Positions 62,378 to 64,000 of a DNA stretch of 64,000 nucleotides are shown here, in pieces. A program made the translations under genes and the position numbers. How positions within the stretch are numbered: position 1 is the first letter of the stretch; each line of letters opens with the position of its first letter. This DNA comes from Ruminococcaceae bacterium BL-6 (GTDB lineage Bacteria; Bacillota; Clostridia; Oscillospirales; Acutalibacteraceae): contig LR778135.1 of NCBI GenBank assembly GCA_902810075.1, positions 1,736,001-1,800,000 of the forward strand, written 5' to 3'. Below the pieces are notes generated by a model. That model had not been told where the DNA came from and did no database searches. It was given only the letters and a program-made list of their open reading frames with translations.

Positions 62378-62809
62378 ATGCTGGAAGTCAGGTTTTATGA
62401 CAGGGTTGCAGACTGCCAATTGAAATTTGCGGTAATTGTTTCAAAGAGCAATGGAAAATGGGTTCTCTGTAAGCATAAGGGACGGACTACATACGAATTC
62501 CCCGGCGGGCACAGGGAAAACGGCGAGAATATCCTCGATACTGCTAAAAGAGAGCTTTATGAAGAGACGGGGGCATTGGATTACAGCATAAAGCCCATCT
62601 GCCCCTATTCTGTCATTGGAAAAAACAAGGTGAACGAAAACGGAGAAGAAACCTTCGGCATGCTGTATTATGCGGATATCAAGGCGTTTGAGAAAGAGCT
62701 GCATTACGAGATAGAAAAGGGCATTTTAATGGATACTTTACCCGGCAATTGGACCTATCCTGAAATTCAGCCGAAGCTGATGGAAAAAGCGGCTGAAGCG
62801 GTCTTTTGA
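62378..62809 (+). CDS. NUDIX hydrolase
   Basis: 143 residues from the ATG at 62378, seven bases after GAGGGGG. The NUDIX box G-x5-E-x7-REL-x-EE-x-G is complete (GHRENGE ... RELYEETG). Probably hydrolyses a nucleoside diphosphate derivative or oxidised nucleotide; substrate unknown. Isolated gene downstream of the tRNA-Leu hairpin region, lower in GC than its surroundings. Confidence 0.9.
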   Translation: MLEVRFYDRVADCQLKFAVIVSKSNGKWVLCKHKGRTTYEFPGGHRENGENILDTAKRELYEETGALDYSIKPICPYSVIGKNKVNENGEETFGMLYYADIKAFEKELHYEIEKGILMDTLPGNWTYPEIQPKLMEKAAEAVF

Positions 62810-63031
62810 ACTCCGGTTGATCGGGCATCGTCCTGCCTCCAAAAAATCCTGATTCGAGAGGGTTTGAATGAAATCCGGATTGCTGGAAAGCTTGTCCGAA
62901 AGGCTTGCTTTGCGGGAACAATTTCAGCTCTAAATCCGGTTTTTAAATCTGATATAAAATCCATTTTGAATCGATATTGTGTTATGATATTTGTAGTGTC
63001 GGCTCGCAATATCATTTAACGGAGGAAAAAC

Positions 63032-64000
63032 ATGCAGCATTGTTCTGAAACTTCGCCGCAGGTTTTTGGCGGCATGCAAAAAAGTCTTTCCTTATGGAAT
63101 TTCTTCACAATAGGATTCGGAGCAATTATCGGTACCGGATGGGTCCTTTTGGTGGGAGACTGGATGGTGATAGGCGGCGGCCCGATCGCCGCCATGACCG
63201 CGTTTTTGGCGGGCGCTGTTTTTCTGCTGCCGATCGGTTTTGTTTTCGGGGAGCTGGCCGCAGCAATCCCGCTTTCGGGAGGGATTGTGGAATACGTGGA
63301 TCGCACCTTCGGGAAAACCGCATCTTACCTGACAGGCTGGCTGCTCGTGCTGGGGAATGGAATCCTGTGCCCATGGGAGGCCATTGCGATTTCCACGCTG
63401 ATATCGGAAATGTTCGGCGGCCTGTTCCCGTTTCTGCGAAGCGTCAAGCTTTACACCGTCCTGGGGGCGGATGTGTTTTTGTTCCCGACCCTCATCTCCC
63501 TCCTGATTTCAGTGTATGTGGTATGGCTGAACTTCAAAGGCGCCTCCAGCGCGGCCAGGTTGCAGTCGTTCCTGACAAAAGCACTGCTGACGGGCATGCT
63601 GGTTGCCATGGCCATTTCTATTGTGAAAGGCAGCCCAAAAAACATTTTGCCAGTCTTTGAGCGTACGGAAAGCCCGACCGTGAAAACAGACGCGGGCGGC
63701 ATGTTTGCTGGGATCGTTTCCGTATTGGTGATGACGCCCTTTTTTTACGCCGGATTCGATACGATCCCGCAGCAGGCGGAGGAGGCGAAGGAAGGACTAG
63801 ATTGGAACAGGTTTGGGAAAGTGATCGGTATGGCGCTTCTGGCATCCGGTGCTTTTTACATGATCTGCATCTATTCTTTCGCAACGATTCTCCCCTGGAC
63901 GGAATTTGTCAAAGCCTCGGTGCCGGCCCTGGCCTGCCTGCGCGGCATCAACATGATTTTATATTTCATCATGCTCGTGATTGCGGTGCTCGGCCCCATG
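63032..64000 (+). CDS. APC-superfamily amino-acid permease, partial
   Basis: 323 codons without stop to the window edge, starting eight bases after GGAGG. Begins MQHCSETSPQVFGGMQKSL, then repeated hydrophobic helices with WNFFTIGFGAIIGTGW (unwound helix 1 of APC transporters) and FYAGFDTIPQQAEE (helix 6 region). Imports or exchanges an amino acid or amine; substrate not readable. The C-terminal part is outside the window. Confidence 0.88.
   Translation, partial: MQHCSETSPQVFGGMQKSLSLWNFFTIGFGAIIGTGWVLLVGDWMVIGGGPIAAMTAFLAGAVFLLPIGFVFGELAAAIPLSGGIVEYVDRTFGKTASYLTGWLLVLGNGILCPWEAIAISTLISEMFGGLFPFLRSVKLYTVLGADVFLFPTLISLLISVYVVWLNFKGASSAARLQSFLTKALLTGMLVAMAISIVKGSPKNILPVFERTESPTVKTDAGGMFAGIVSVLVMTPFFYAGFDTIPQQAEEAKEGLDWNRFGKVIGMALLASGAFYMICIYSFATILPWTEFVKASVPALACLRGINMILYFIMLVIAVLGPM

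Overview
The window reads as one contiguous, gene-dense (about 56-58 % GC by eye), mostly housekeeping stretch of a Clostridia-class Firmicute chromosome, most like the Oscillospiraceae/Ruminococcaceae. The evidence is the classic Gram-positive gene orders (yicC-remA-gmk-rpoZ-priA-def-fmt-yugP-rsmB-rlmN; scpA-scpB-DUF2953-ytfJ-dac; acp-acc-fab), the sporulation gene ytfJ/gerW, AGGAGG-type ribosome sites, clean sigma-A promoters, and zinc-type (C+) L28 and L32. The genus cannot be fixed from the sequence. I saw no phage, insertion-sequence transposase, CRISPR array or rRNA operon.

Layout. 0-8.5 kb (minus strand): one long information-processing operon from yicC to rlmN. 8.5-11.8 kb (minus): a transcarboxylase-like trio (OadA-like 5S, biotin carrier, MmdA-like carboxyltransferase). 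12-17.3 kb (minus): M50 protease, condensin subunits ScpA/ScpB, GerW, a D,D-carboxypeptidase, RluB. 17.5-25 kb: rpmB, plsY-der-DUF512, yceD-rpmF, pgi with two poorly understood genes. 25-35.6 kb: second carboxypeptidase, isolated hisHF, mntP, sbcDC with a WYL regulator, superoxide dismutase, small proteins. 35.7-40.8 kb: glnS, gltX, DUF1540 protein, amidase domain and a coupled pair of tiny genes. 40.8-48.3 kb (minus): bioB and a tightly overlapping tetrapyrrole operon hemA-met8-hemC-cobA/hemD-hemB-hemL. 48.6-58.2 kb (plus): C39-like secreted protein, then type II fatty-acid synthesis acp-accD-accA-fabH-fabK-fabD-fabG-fabF-fabZ with a MarR regulator. 58.2-64 kb: stress membrane protein, TtcA-like sulfurtransferase, divergent MerR/alcohol dehydrogenase pair, tRNA-Leu(CAG), NUDIX hydrolase and a truncated APC permease.

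How the parts work together. The fab operon carries the carboxyltransferase halves of acetyl-CoA carboxylase (accD, accA) but neither accB nor accC; the only biotin carrier in the window is in the transcarboxylase trio, which itself has no biotin carboxylase. Biotin links three places: bioB, the carrier, and the carboxylases. bioB sits behind what looks like a BirA operator that is at the same time the terminator of the tetrapyrrole operon. The tetrapyrrole operon supplies uroporphyrinogen III and precorrin-2 for siroheme or cobalamin; no late heme genes are visible.

Most interesting non-coding signals: a structured, attenuator-bearing leader in front of hemA; a short attenuator-like leader before the TtcA-like gene; the BirA-like operator/terminator; paired 19-bp-spacer MerR promoters; a small TA-flanked inverted-repeat element whose three copies or remnants each supply the stop codon of a different gene; and a run of four terminator-like hairpins behind tRNA-Leu. 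All functional statements are read from sequence and family knowledge; no database search was run.
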